This document shows, in pieces, positions 10,970 to 22,541 of a stretch of DNA of 64,000 nucleotides. The stretch comes from Symsagittifera roscoffensis (lineage: Eukaryota > Xenacoelomorpha > Acoela > Convolutidae), in assembly GCF_963678635.1 (NCBI RefSeq), contig NC_087069.1, positions 56,493,109-56,557,108 of the forward strand. The letters are read 5' to 3'. Under the pieces are notes generated by a model. It saw nothing but the letters and a program-made list of their open reading frames with translations. It did no database searches and was not told the DNA's origin. The position numbers were made by a program, and so were the translations under genes. Each line of letters opens with the position of its first letter. Positions within the stretch are counted from its first letter, which is position 1.

Positions 10970-13900
10970 CATGTAGACGCGTGGGGAGGACGTTGTTTGG
11001 GTTTAACCGCGCGGAAAGAGGGGTATGTGGGTAACGTGGAGTTGGCGGTGGGGTATAAAAAATAACGTGCAAATGAAGTACCAAGGGGGGTGGTGAGGTA
11101 CGTTGGATGAGGGTACATGGAGAGGGGGAGGGGGTACGTGGAGAGGGCGGAGGGTCGGTACGTCGTTTAGAACGTGGGTGTGGGGGCAAGGTGGGGTAGT
11201 GAGGTGGTGAGTAGTGGGAGATGGGAGTGGGGAGTGGAAACTTCGTGAAAATAACTGGTCAAAAAGGCCTTATTTGGGCACTTTTTGGAAAGTTACTAGA
11301 TATTGGCCTCTTCAAAGTTACTATATTTTAGCCGCTTTTGAATGAACGTGTTTGTTCAAGCGTTTCAAAAAATTGCAAAAATTAGAATAATTAGCTACAA
11401 AATTTAATCCATTTCCTGGATTTTATGTTTAAAAAATAGTCCCTTTTATAGAAAACAAAAAAGGATTATTATCAATAATAATGATTTTTAATAGAAAGTT
11501 CTTTCTCGAAAATAATCGATTGAAAAACCGTTATCTTGTCTAAATTTGCCATGATAATCGATTATGTGGACAACATTTTTGTCCATAAATATCCATTATA
11601 ATCGATTTTTATCGAAGAAATTTTTTGCGGGTCAATTAGCTAATTTTGATTTTCTGCTTATTGTCATTTTTAATTTCTAAATGCTAATTGGCGTTTACTT
11701 ACTTCGTCAGCATTTCAATCGTCAGTGTTTTCTAAATTAACGTCTGAGATAACTTTTTGAAATGATACTGTTGGTTAAAATATTGAATTCTGTCAGAATT
11801 GTTTGCTAACTTTTTTTTCTGCGGCGGTTGTTCTCGTTCATGAAACGTGTATCGCGCTTTGTTTATTTTCGCGTTAAGTGCAATTGTCTAGACGATTTCA
11901 CTTCTTCAAATGGGGGGGGGGGGCGGTACGTGGATGGGAGTACGTGGGATTATACGTGAGGGGGAAAGTACGTGGGGTGGTCGGTACGTCGTTTAGGACG
12001 TGGGCGTGGAGGCATGATGGGGTAGTGAGAGGTGGGAGAGGGGACTAGAAATTTTGTGAAAAACTAGAAATTATGTTCTATTATGTTTAAAAATGCACTC
12101 TTTGTTTTCGCGTTGTGTGCAGATGTCTAGACGATCTCGCTTCTTAAAACGGGGGGAGGGCGGTATACGGAGGAGGGATGGGTTACGTGGAGGCGGTTTA
12201 TGCGGGGGAGGGTCATTACGTTGCTTAGGACGTGGGCGTGGGGGCATGATGGGGTAGTTAGTAGTGGGAAGTGGGAGGAGGGACTGGAAAAGTGACTGGA
12301 AGTTAGGTTGTCTTATTTTGCCATGATAATCGATTATATAGACAACAATTTTGCCCTCAAATATCCATTATATTCGATTTTTGTCCCTGAAACTTCGGTG
12401 TGCGTAAATTAGTTAGTGTTGATTTTCTGCTTTTAGTCATTTTTAATTGATTTAGGGCGTTTACTTACTTCCTGAGCTTTTCAATTGTCACTCATCTCTA
12501 AAATAACGTTTGAGATAAGATTTTGGAATTACACTATTTGTCAAAATATAGAATTTTGGTAGCATTACTTGTTAAAATTGTTTTTATTTTACGTCGGTTG
12601 TTAATGTTGAGCTAAAATTTACCTTAGCTTACCTTTCCGCAACTTGTTTTTGTGAGCTGCAAATAATTTTTAGAAACTAAGCGATTGTTCTTGTTCAAAA
12701 AATGTGTACCGCGTTGTGTGCAGATGTTTAGACGATTTCGCTTCTTAAAACTGGGTGGGGGGGTGGCGGTACGTGTTGGGGGGGGGGGGGGAGTAGAAAA
12801 ACGGGGGGAAGCGGTCGGTACGTTCTTTACGTCGTGGGCTTGGATGCATGATGGGGTAGTGAGCAGTGGGAAGTAGGAGGGGGACTGGAAATTATGTTGT
12901 CTAAATTTGTCAGGATAATCGATTTTATTGACAACAATTTTGTCCACAATTATCCATTATAATCGATTTTCATCCAAGAAACTTCGGTGCGGGTAAATTA
13001 GTTAAAGTTGATTTTCTGCTTATTGTCATTTTTGATTGCTGAAGCCTAATTGGTGTTTACATACTTCGTGAGCATTTCAATCGTCAATGTTTTCTAAATT
13101 AACGTCTGAGATAAGATTTTGAAATGATGCTGTTGGTTAAAATCTGTTAGCATTTTTTGCGAACATTTATTTTTTGTCGGTCGCTTGTATTTATTGTTCT
13201 GCTAAAATTTACCTTAGCTTACCTTTCGTTAACTTGTTTGTGTGAGCTGCANNNNNNNNNNNNNNNNNNNNNNNNNNNNNNNNNNNNNNNNNNNNNNNNN
13301 NNNNNNNNNNNNNNNNNNNNNNNNNNNNNNNNNNNNNNNNNNNNNNNNNNNNNNNNNNNNNNNNNNNNNNNNNNNNNNNNNNNNNNNNNNNNNNNNNNNN
13401 NNNNNNNNNNNNNNNNNNNNNNNNNNNNNNNNNNNNNNNNNNNNNNNNNNNGTTAGTTGTGGGAAGTGTGTGGAGGGACTGGAAAATTGACTGGAAGTTA
13501 TGTTGTCTAGTTTTATTATGATAATCGATTATATAGTCAATGTTTTTAACCACAAAAATCCATTTTAATTGATATTTATCTTTGAACCTTCGGTGCGGGT
13601 AAATTAGTTAGTGTTGATTTTTTGCTTACTTTTCCTTTTAATTGCTAAATGCTAAATGGCGTTTACTTACGTGAGCATTTCAATCGTCACTGTTTTCTAA
13701 AATAACTTTTGAGATAAGAGTTCGAAATGACACTGTTGGTTAAAATATTCAAATCTGTCAGAATTGTTTGGTAACATTTTTTTTTCTACGACGGTTGTAT
13801 TTTTGTTAGGCTAAAATTACGTTACTTTACCTTTTGGTAACTTGATCGTGTGAGCTGCAAAGTTTTTTAAAAATCAGCGGTTGTTTTTCTCGTTCATAAA

Positions 13901-16900
13901 ATGTGTATCGCACTTTGTCTATTTTTGCGTCGTGTGCAGATGTCTAGACAAGGGCGGTTCCTGGAGGGGGGGTACGTGGAGGTGGGAGGGTCGGTACATT
14001 GCTTAGGACGTGGAAGTGGGGGCATGATGGGGTAATTAATAGTGGGAAGTGTGCGAAGGGACTGGAAAAATGACTGGAAATTATGTTGTCGAATTTTGCT
14101 ATGATAATCGATGTCCACAAATATCCATTTTAATTGATATTTATCCTTGAAACTTTGGTGCGGGTAAACTAGTTTGTGTATATTTTTCGCTTATTTTTCT
14201 TTTTAATTGCTAAATGCTAAATGGCGTTTACTTACTTCGTGAGCATTTCAACCGTCAATGTTTTCTAAAATAACGTCTGAGTTATAAAACGTGTATCGCA
14301 CACTCTGTTTTCCCGTTGTGTGCAGATGTCTAGACGATCTCGCTTCTTAAAAGGGGGGGTACGAGGAGGGGGTAGGTGGGCGAAGAGGGTACGTGGGGGG
14401 TGGGAGGGTCGGTACGTTGTTTTAGGACATGGGCGTGGGGGCATTTTTATCTGCTAAACTCTAATTGGTGTTTACTTACTTCTCCAGCATTTCCATGGTC
14501 ATTGTTTTCTTAAATAATGTCTGAGATAAGATTTCGAAGTGATACTGTTCGTTAAAATATTCAATTCTGTTAGCATTACTTGCTAGTATTTATTTTTTGT
14601 CTAGTGCTTTTTTAATGTTCAGCTATAATTTACCTTAGCTTACTTTTGGGTAACTTGTTTGTGTGAGATGCAAATAATTTTTAAAAACAACTGTTGTTCT
14701 CGTTCATTGGCGTGGACGCATGTTGGAGTAGTTAGTAGTGGGAAGTGGGAGGATAGACTGGAAATTATTTTTTCGAAATTTGTCATGATAATCAATTATA
14801 TAGACAACAGTTTTGACCACAAATGTCCCTTAAAATCGGTTTCTTTTCCATGAAACGAAACCTCGGTGTGGGTATATTAGCTAGCGTTGAGTTTCTGCCT
14901 ACTGTCATTTTTAATTGCTAAATGATAATTGGCGTTTACTTTCTGCGTGAGCATTTCAACCGTCAATGTTTTCTAAAATAACGTCTGAGATAAAATTTCG
15001 AAATGATACTGTTCGTTAACGTATCGAATTCTGTTAGCATTATTTGCTAACACTTACCTTTTCTCCATCGGTTGTATTTAATGTTAAGCTAAAATGTACC
15101 GTAGCTGATCTTTCCGTATCTGTTTTTGTGAGCTGTAATCAAACTTGAAAAACATAAAAACATAGCGGTTATTCTAGTTCATAAAGCGTGCACTCTGTTT
15201 GTTTTTCGCGTTGTGTGCAGATGCCTAGACGATCTCGCTTCATAAAACGGGGGGGGGGGGGGGGGTAGGTACGTGGAGAGGGCGGAGGGTCGGTACGTCG
15301 CTTAGAACGTGGATGTGGGGGCAAGATGGGTTAGTGAGGTAGTGAGTAGTGTGGAGATGGGAGTGGGGAGTGGAAATTTCGTGAAAAAAACTGGTCAAAA
15401 ATGCCTTATTTGGGCACTTTTTGGAAAGTTACTAGATTTTGGCCTCTTCAAAGTTACTATATTTTGGCCGCTTTTGAATGAAAGTGTTTTGTTCGAGCTT
15501 TTTCAAAAAATTGCAAAATTTAGAATAATTAGCTACAAAATTTAATCCATTTCCTTGATTTTATGTTTAAAGAAATAGTCCATTTTATCGAAAACAAAAA
15601 AGGATTATTATCGATAATAATGATTTTTATTGAAAGTTTCTTTCTCGACAATAATCGATTGAAAAACCGTTATCTTGTCTAAACTTGCCATATGATAATC
15701 GATTATATGGACAACATTTTTGTCCATAAATATCCATTATAATCGATTTTCATCGAAAAAAATTTTTGCGGGTCAATTTGCTAATTATGATTTTCTGCTT
15801 ACTGTCCTTTTTAATTGCTAAATGCTAATTGGCCTTTACTTACTTCGTGAGAATTTCAATCGTCAGTGTTTTCTAAATTAACGTCTGAGATAAAATTCGA
15901 AATGATATGATACTGTTGGTTAAAATATTGAATTCTGTCAGAATTGTTCGCTAACTTTTTTTTCTACGACGGTTGTATTTAATATTCAGCTAAAAATTAC
16001 CTTAGCTTACTTTTCCGTAACTTGTTCGCATGAGCTGCAAATAATTTTGAAATCAGCGGTTGTTCTTCTCGTTCATGAAACGCGCTTTGTTTATTTTCGC
16101 GTTATGTGCAATTGTCTAGACGATTTCGCTTCTTCAAATGGGGGGGGGGGTTTAATGGGGGCGGTACGTGGGGGGGTAGGGTCAGTACGTTGTTTAGGAC
16201 GTGGGCGTGGGGGCATGTTGGAGTAGTTAAGAGTGGGAAGTGGGAGGAGAGACTGGAAATTATTTTGTCGAAATTTGTCATGATAAACAATTATATAGAC
16301 AACAGTTTTGACCACAAATATCCCTTGCAATCTGTTTTTTTTCCATGAAACGAAAATTCGGTGTGGGTATATTAGCTAGCGTTGAGTTTCTGCCTACTGT
16401 CATTTTTAATTGCTAAATGCTAAATGGCGTTTACTTACTTCGTGAGCATTTCAATCGTCAGTGTTTTCTAAATTAATGTCTGAGATAAATTTTTGATATG
16501 ATACTGTTGGTTAAAATATTGAATTCTTTCAGAATTGTTTGCTAAGTTTTGTTTTCTACGGCGGTTGTTATTCTCGTTCATGAAACGTGTATCGCGCTTT
16601 GTTTATTTTCGCGTTATGTCTAGACGATTTCGCTTCTTCAAATGGGGGAGGGGCGGTACGTGGATGGGAGTACGTGGGATGACACGTGTGGGGAGAAGTA
16701 CGTGGGGTGTGGTCGGAAGGTCGTTTAGGACGTGGGCGTGGAGGCATGATGGGGTAGTGAGAGGTGGGAGTGGTGACTAGAAAATTGTGAAAAACTAGAA
16801 AGTATGTTGAAGTTTTTTAAAAATGCACTCTTTGTTTTCTCGTTGTGTGCAGATGTCTAGACGATCTCGCTTCTTAAAAGGAGGGGGGGGGGGGTACGAG

Positions 16901-17078
16901 GAGGGGGTAGGTGGGCGAAGGGCATACGTGGGGGTAGGAAGGTCGGTACGTTGCTTAGGACGTGGGCGTGGGGGTTTTTTTAACTGCTATTTTCTAATTG
17001 GTGTCTACTTATTTCTCCAGCATTTCCATGATCATTGTTTTCTTAAATAATGTCTGAGATAAGATTTCGAAGTGATAC
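10970..17078. repeat. G-rich tandem satellite array, left block
   Basis: Units of roughly 0.4-0.9 kb repeat with shared landmarks: a GCAGATGTCTAGACGATCTCGC start, a G-rich stretch with TACGTGGGG words, GGACGTGGGCGTGG, a GATAATCGATTAT near-palindrome, CTTCGGTGCGGGTAAATTAG, then an AT-rich tail. The TCTAGACGA landmark occurs near 11887, 12126, 12727, 13941, 14329, 15226, 16115, 16618 and 16857. Poly-G runs reach 17 (15249-15265), so quadruplex formation on the plus strand is likely. A longer variant at 11130-11960 recurs at about 15270-16130, showing higher-order structure. The scattered Pro-rich or Gly/Trp-rich frames are by-products of the G-rich segment. Confidence 0.85.
13252..13451. other. 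Assembly gap (200 N)
   Basis: A run of N inside the satellite array, consistent with a scaffold join across repeats; the true length of the array is therefore unknown. Confidence 0.99.
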
Positions 17079-17226
17079 TGTTTCCTCTTAATGATTTTCG
17101 ATAATTATTGAAGGAAAAATATATATAAATTGAACAATCGTGTTCTCAATCGAGATACATACAGCCAATCTACAGACCGACGATATACTCGACCGACCCA
17201 CCACAGACCGAACACAGGTGGAAACA
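17079..17226 (+). repeat. 5' LTR of the BEL/Pao element
   Basis: Matches 24446-24620 except for a shorter AT tract and a few substitutions. It begins TG and ends CA. Confidence 0.85.
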
Positions 17227-18047
17227 TGGTCCGCCGACAATCGACGACAAACCAGACGAAACCCTTGACGACTCAGTTTTTCGTGAGTGAGAAGTACCTC
17301 AGTGAAAAGTGATTGTGCAATTTCACGAAGGTGTATGCAGCAGCTACCTGCAAGTGACACAGGAATCTCCCCAACCGTTTTTGATGGCCGAAGTTGACAA
17401 AAAAAACTATTGTAAGACGTAACTTTTCAGTTTAGTTTCTTCATAAACCAGAGCTTTAATTGTTTTACGATCCTTTAAAGTTTTTTATTGTGACCAATCA
17501 AATCCATTCAGTGTGCTAAAATGTTGATTTCATTATGTTTACCGTGCTTTTGCCAATAGTCTAACCCGAACACCCCACCCAGAAAATCCGAAATTCAAAA
17601 AAAAAAATCAAAAAAATTTGACTAAAAGTTAAAATTTTGGTTTCATTTGCTAGTTTATAGTTAGTAGTCGCTAACTCAAACCCGAACCCACCGTTCCGAT
17701 CCGTTAGAAAAAAAAATTTTGTGAAAATTTTTGAGAAAATTTTCGCTAAAAATTGAAAAATCCGAAATCGACCCAAAATCGTCTAATTTTGGTACTAAAC
17801 TGACGTAGACGATAAGAAAAAAAAATTTCGAAAAAAAAAATTTTTGTCATTTTTTTTGCGAAAAAAAACAGCCCGGCAAACGTAAGCACTGCGAAATTAC
17901 GCAGTGTACAGAACCCTTAGCACTATATCAAGTCAATCCCTTTGAGTTTTTGCAACTTCGGTTGTTTCTGAGCAGGTTTGAGATTCTCAAAATCCGGTTG
18001 ACTTGGTTCCCCCCAGATTTTTTTTATCGTGCCGAATGCCGTCGTAA
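17227..18047. other. BEL/Pao leader with primer-binding site and A/T homopolymer region
   Basis: TGGTCCGCCGACAATCG at 17225-17241 is the likely primer-binding site. The stretch 17560-17880 is rich in A and T runs. A perfect hairpin CACTGCG...CGCAGTG lies at 17888-17907. No gene is supported. Confidence 0.45.
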
Positions 18048-18491
18048 ATGTATATATTAGCCGCTAGCTCCCTCTCTCGTGCTCATAAAATGCTACGTAT
18101 AGCCGAGCAAAACCGTATATCGCAATACTGTTATGCCCTTGGTGGTTTAAGTCTCAACCACAAGTACCAATCAAAACGTGCCCAAACTTTTTTAGACGGC
18201 GAATTAACCCATAGAAATGATATAATAATCTGGCACGACCTGATCAACAATTCAATCAGCAAGCACAATAGTAACAACGATACAGCACTCACGGAATTCA
18301 AACTGCGCAACATTCTGCTTTATTACAAAAGTAATATTGCTGCAATTGTATATTGTCAACGAGTCGACACTCCTAATATCCACGATTTTCTTTGCTCAAC
18401 GAGCATTTTAATTTTAAGCGTGACTGGCGACTTAATCTCTAAGCGTAAGCAGAAAGACACTCGCTTAATTCCAAATTCACCAAGAAACTGA
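18048..18491 (+). CDS. Unrecognised 147-codon ORF inside the BEL/Pao leader
   Basis: An open frame of 147 codons starts at the ATG at 18048; another ATG, 13 codons further on, could also serve. The product is soluble-looking and mixed in composition. It has HRNDIIIWHDLINNSIS and IAAIVYCQRVDTPNIHDFL strings that alternate hydrophobic and polar residues as in an alpha/beta fold, vaguely like an SGNH-hydrolase-type core, but no catalytic triad can be assigned. It sits between the LTR and gag, where BEL/Pao elements usually have no gene. Similar words, GCAACTTCGGTTGTTTCTGAGC (17957-17978) and its variant (18781-18802), flank it, which suggests it arrived as a separate insert. Function unknown. 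Confidence 0.4.
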   Translation: MYILAASSLSRAHKMLRIAEQNRISQYCYALGGLSLNHKYQSKRAQTFLDGELTHRNDIIIWHDLINNSISKHNSNNDTALTEFKLRNILLYYKSNIAAIVYCQRVDTPNIHDFLCSTSILILSVTGDLISKRKQKDTRLIPNSPRN

Positions 18492-18893
18492 CCTTGAACT
18501 AAAGTCTTTCTCGATAGTCCGAAGTAATACGGCAAACTTAAGAAATAAAGAACAAAAAAAGCGACCCTCTCAAAAAAAGCGTCGTGCCGAACGCAACCGC
18601 CGCCTAGCTGTCGACTCTGCTGCAATGAACCTTTGATATTCTTTGTAGTGTCAACGTATTTCAGTTTGTAATTTAATTCTAAATTACTGTTTTCATTTTT
18701 TTTTAATTTCCGCTCGCTCTAAATCGTATGGGTGAACTTCCCCACCCCCCTTTGTAAAGTAAAGTGTGACAATCTTTATTGCAACTCCGGTTTTTTCTGA
18801 GCAGGTGTGAAGAGTGACATCACACGTGACTTTTTAATCCCCTTTTTTCGATAGTTCACAACCGCCCGCTTTTCCTTTACTTAAAGCTAAGTC

Positions 18894-19493
18894 ATGACAG
18901 ATAAGCAAGCTCAGCAGCTGTCTAGGTGTTTTGACGGACGTAGGAAATATGAGAAGGAATTTTATAGGTTCTATTCAGATCTGAAAGACTCACTCTTAGC
19001 AAAGGTAAGGACAGTCAAAGTTGAAAGGTCTATCCAGCAGTGCCAAATAGCAATAGAAAACGCAATAAGGAAAAACGACGACCTTCGCATTCTTGCTCAA
19101 AAAACGCTAGAACCTAGTAGTGCTCTCGCTGATCTTGACACTTGGTTGATCAGCATTACTTGCGCTCGAGATGAAATGCTGGAATTTTCAATTAAGCACT
19201 TGGAAATGGCGAAAACTTTGTTTCCAGAGACTGGAGATGCTGACCCGCAAGCATCGCGAGCTGCTTCAACTGTCAGCCGGTCCACCCGATATAATTCCCT
19301 GCACTCTAGAGCGTCTTCAATGACTTCCAGTCAGCGCAAACGCGAATTCGAAATAGCAAAATTGCGACGTCTTGAAATCGAGCGACAAAATGAAACAGGT
19401 ATCCGCCTAAAAGAAAAAGAAAACGAATTGGCTCTTGAGACACTTGTTGAGGAGAACAAACGAAAGCTCAATGAGGCCAAAATCCTCAAATAA
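18894..19493 (+). CDS. gag: BEL/Pao gag N-terminal part
   Basis: A 199-codon frame from the ATG at 18894 ends in TAA at 19491. It is helical and charged: residues 1-110 contain long amphipathic stretches, residues 120-150 are Ser-rich, and residues 150-199 are an Arg/Glu/Lys coiled coil (KREFEIAKLRRLEIERQNE). This matches the N-terminal architecture of BEL/Pao gag before the DUF1759 capsid-like core. The frame stops about 50 bases before the next one, and the core expected between them is missing, so an internal deletion and a frameshift have occurred here. Confidence 0.75.
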   Translation: MTDKQAQQLSRCFDGRRKYEKEFYRFYSDLKDSLLAKVRTVKVERSIQQCQIAIENAIRKNDDLRILAQKTLEPSSALADLDTWLISITCARDEMLEFSIKHLEMAKTLFPETGDADPQASRAASTVSRSTRYNSLHSRASSMTSSQRKREFEIAKLRRLEIERQNETGIRLKEKENELALETLVEENKRKLNEAKILK

Positions 19494-19540
19494 TAATACG
19501 TTTATATCTGGACAAACTTTATAATTCACCGCCCGTTAAG

Positions 19541-20371
19541 ATGCATAGTTCCGATAGCATCATAAGTTTTGCATCCATGATAGCAAGCATAGTTGGAGTG
19601 TTCAAATCTTTACATTACAACGCAGACCTTGAAAGTGCAACACTTCTCGATAAAGCAATAGAGAAGCTGCCACCTAATATGAAAGAGTCTTGGTCGTTCC
19701 ACACCATAAAACGGAGTTTGTATGCTCCGTCTTTTATTGATTTCAATCATTGGCTGGAAGATAAAGCTGAAGCGCATGAACGTATGCGTCCTTCATCAAA
19801 TTACAATAGAAATCAGGATAATTCGGTTCGGACAAAAACCAATGTTAAAATGTTTGCCGCAAACTCGCAAGCTAAGCTTGACGCAAATATTCAATATAGT
19901 TCATGTTTAGTTTGTAAAGGCAAGCATTCATTTTTTAAATGTAGTGTTTTTAAAGAAAAAACTCCAACACAGCGTGCTAAATTTTGCGCTGAGAATAAGC
20001 TTTGCTTTTCTTGTTTTCAAGGAAATCACATGTTTAGGAAATGTCCCAAGTTCAAAATTTGTCCTAAACCACAGTGCAAGAGCACTCATAATGTGTTACT
20101 GCACGGCGCAGAACGCGTTTTCCCTACAAATAACCAATCTGGTTATGCACCGGACACAACTGCAGCCAATCCCGCAGTTCAAACTCCATTTAGACCCACG
20201 ACGCAAAACAATACTTGTGGGCCATCCCGTATGAATCTAAAAGGACTGATGCCACTTATAAATCTCACATTATCATCAAAAGACTCTGAAACCACCGCAC
20301 TTGGTTTATGTGACACAGCTTGCAGTCACTCTTGTATTTCACCTGAACTCGCTCGCTTGTATTTCACCTGA
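19541..20371 (+). pseudogene. BEL/Pao gag C-terminus, zinc knuckles and start of protease
   Basis: The 276-codon frame begins inside the capsid-like core (AIEKLPPNMKESWSFHTIKR and FIDFNHWLEDKAEAHERM are family hallmarks). It then has two Cys/His clusters: CLVCKGKHSFFKC and CFSCFQGNHMFRKCPKFKICPKPQC. It ends in the protease with LGLCDTACSHSC, where DTA stands for D-T/S-G. A 25-bp tandem duplication at 20333-20382 throws the protease out of frame, so the true product would continue in the next frame. The N-terminus is truncated relative to the family. Confidence 0.8.
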
Positions 20372-20382
20372 ACTCGCTAGAC
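20333..20382 (+). repeat. 25-bp tandem duplication causing a frameshift
   Basis: TGTATTTCACCTGAACTCGCT at 20333 recurs at 20358. A period of 25 moves the frame by one and duplicates the SPELAR string of the protease. Confidence 0.9.
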
Positions 20383-22541
20383 TCAATCTGACAGGTAGGA
20401 AAATTGATTTGACTGTCAATGGTGCCAATTGTTCCGAAGATATTACTTCAGAACAAGTTGATTTGAACGTTTCTTCTGAATTTGATCCAGATATTTCGTT
20501 CACCGTTTGTGCATATGTAAAAAACATTATTTACATAGGTTCAGATATAATTAACGTTCGTAGGTTGCAAGAGAAATACTCTCACTTGGAACCAATTGAT
20601 TCAGTCGAATTTCGGTACGCTTATGTCGAAATGATTTTAGGTCAAGATGTTTATGAATACATTTGTCCTCTGGAATACTGCCAGGATAAAAGCCAAAAAT
20701 CACCTTTCGCCGTTCGCCTCCCAATTGGATGGCTCTTAAGTGGTCCACTCCCTGCCTCCACCGGCCTGATCTCAACTCGCTTGCATTGTAACATCGAAGA
20801 TGTAAGTTTGGTAGAGCAGGTCAAATCTTGGTACGAACTTGAATCATAATGTACGTATAAACAAGTAGATGCCCGATCGTCAGACGATAAAAGGGCGAAT
20901 AAAATTTTAGCAGCATCAACTTTACATGATGGTGATAGATACGCCGTTGGGATGCTTTGGGCCGAAGACCACTCACAGTTGCCCAACAACTACACATCCG
21001 CCTTAGCACAACTTAAATCTTTGGAAAAACGTTTAGACAAAGACACAAACCAGAGGGCTTTATACGCAAAAAACATTCAAGAAGATTTTGACAAAGGTTA
21101 CGTCATCAAAGTGAATACACATGACTGCACAAATCGTTCCGCTAGGGAATGGTATCTTCCTCATCACCCCGTGATTAATCCAAATAAACCCGGAAAATTC
21201 CGCCGCGTCCTAAATGGTGCAGCCAAATTTCATGGATCGTCACTTAATAAAGCTCTTTTGGTTGGCCCAGATTTGCTTCAGAATCTGCTGGTCGTCCTAA
21301 TGAGATTCCGTCAACATCAACATGCTGTATCAGCTGATATTGAAGGCATGTTCCTTCAGGTTGGTGTTCTCCCAATCGACCAACTGTCACTTCGTTTTCT
21401 GTGGCGGGAGGATCCCACAACCGATGTGGTAACGTATCAATACACGCGACACATTTTCGGAGCTCGTGACTTGCCCACATGTGCTAATTTTGCTCTTCAA
21501 AAGACAGCTCACGACAATCAAGTCTTGTTCCCCGACGCAGCGTCAGCCGTGATGCAAAAATTCTATATGGACGATTATCTTGATTCGTTTCCCGAACCTG
21601 AACAGGCATTAAAATTAAGTAAGGACCTTGTAGAACTACTTAAGTTAGGAGGATTTAAGTTGACAAAATTCGTGAGCAATGTCAAAGAGATTCAGAAAAA
21701 GTTATGTACGTCAAGCCACAATTTAAGTCAAGTTAAGGAGATTCTAAGTAGTGAAGGTCAAGAATCGTATGTTCTAGGTTTGAAATGGGATCACGTTCTC
21801 GATACATTGGTAGTTAGTCGAGGTGTAAACAGAGAACTGAAGGATACTGTTACCCAACGTGCAGTTCTAAGTTTTGTCTCTTCAGTTTTCGACCCTATTG
21901 GGTTAGTCGCTCCGTACACTGTCAGAGCCCGACTACTTCTTAAAGAGATTTGGAGAATCAGTGGTCAACAATGGGATAACCCACTTCCTTTGGACTTGAA
22001 TGCCAAATTCCTCGAATGGCGGTCTGGTCTACCCATCCTGGGTCAACTGATCATACCGAGATGCTACTTTCCATCCGCAGTTGACAAAATTGAACTCCAT
22101 ATGTTTGGTGACAGTTCACAGGAAGTCTTCTGTGCAGTTGGATTTCTCTGTGCGCGCATTATTGATACACATGAGACAAAACTCGCCTTAATTTTGGGTA
22201 AAGCCCGCGTAGCACCAATGAAGGCTATTTCCATCCCAAAATTAGAGCTGCAAGCTTCTTTGCTTGCTACACGCCTCAAAATAGATATCATGAAAGCACT
22301 TTCGATCCCTATAAATGATGTCTTTATGTGGACTGACAGCACCACTGTGCTACAATGGCTCCATTCGACTGCAAAGCAGCCAGTATTCGTCGCTAATCGA
22401 GTAGGCGAAATACTGGAAGTTACCACTGTCGACGAATGATATCACGTAGATACTGAAAACAACCCAGCTGATACTAGTACTCGAGGTATTGCCGCTGATT
22501 GGCCCTTTCGACCAAATGTCGATGTGATTACAGAAATATAA
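20358..22541 (+). pseudogene. pol: BEL/Pao protease end, reverse transcriptase and RNase H
   Basis: Downstream of the 25-bp duplication one frame carries the protease C-terminal half and the linker (FAVRLPIGWLLSGPLP). An in-frame TAA at 20847 interrupts it, and it continues through the RT without change of frame. RT motifs: VSADIEGMFLQVGV (motif A), IFGARDLPTCANF (motif B) and FYMDDYLDS (catalytic YMDD). RNase H follows: FGDSSQEVFCAVGFL, ISIPKLELQA and MWTDSTTVLQWL. Further in-frame stops are at 22437 and 22539. The domains are otherwise full length for Pao-type pol, so this is a recently disabled copy. Confidence 0.85.

Noticed and set aside
10923-16780. Many Pro-rich or Gly/Trp-rich frames in the satellite
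   Set aside because: They are produced by poly-G segments on either strand and change frame with each homopolymer length. The recurring RTWAW string is kept as a finding, not as genes.
17561-17776. 71-codon minus-strand frame in the BEL/Pao leader
   Set aside because: Phe/Lys-rich translation of A/T homopolymers.
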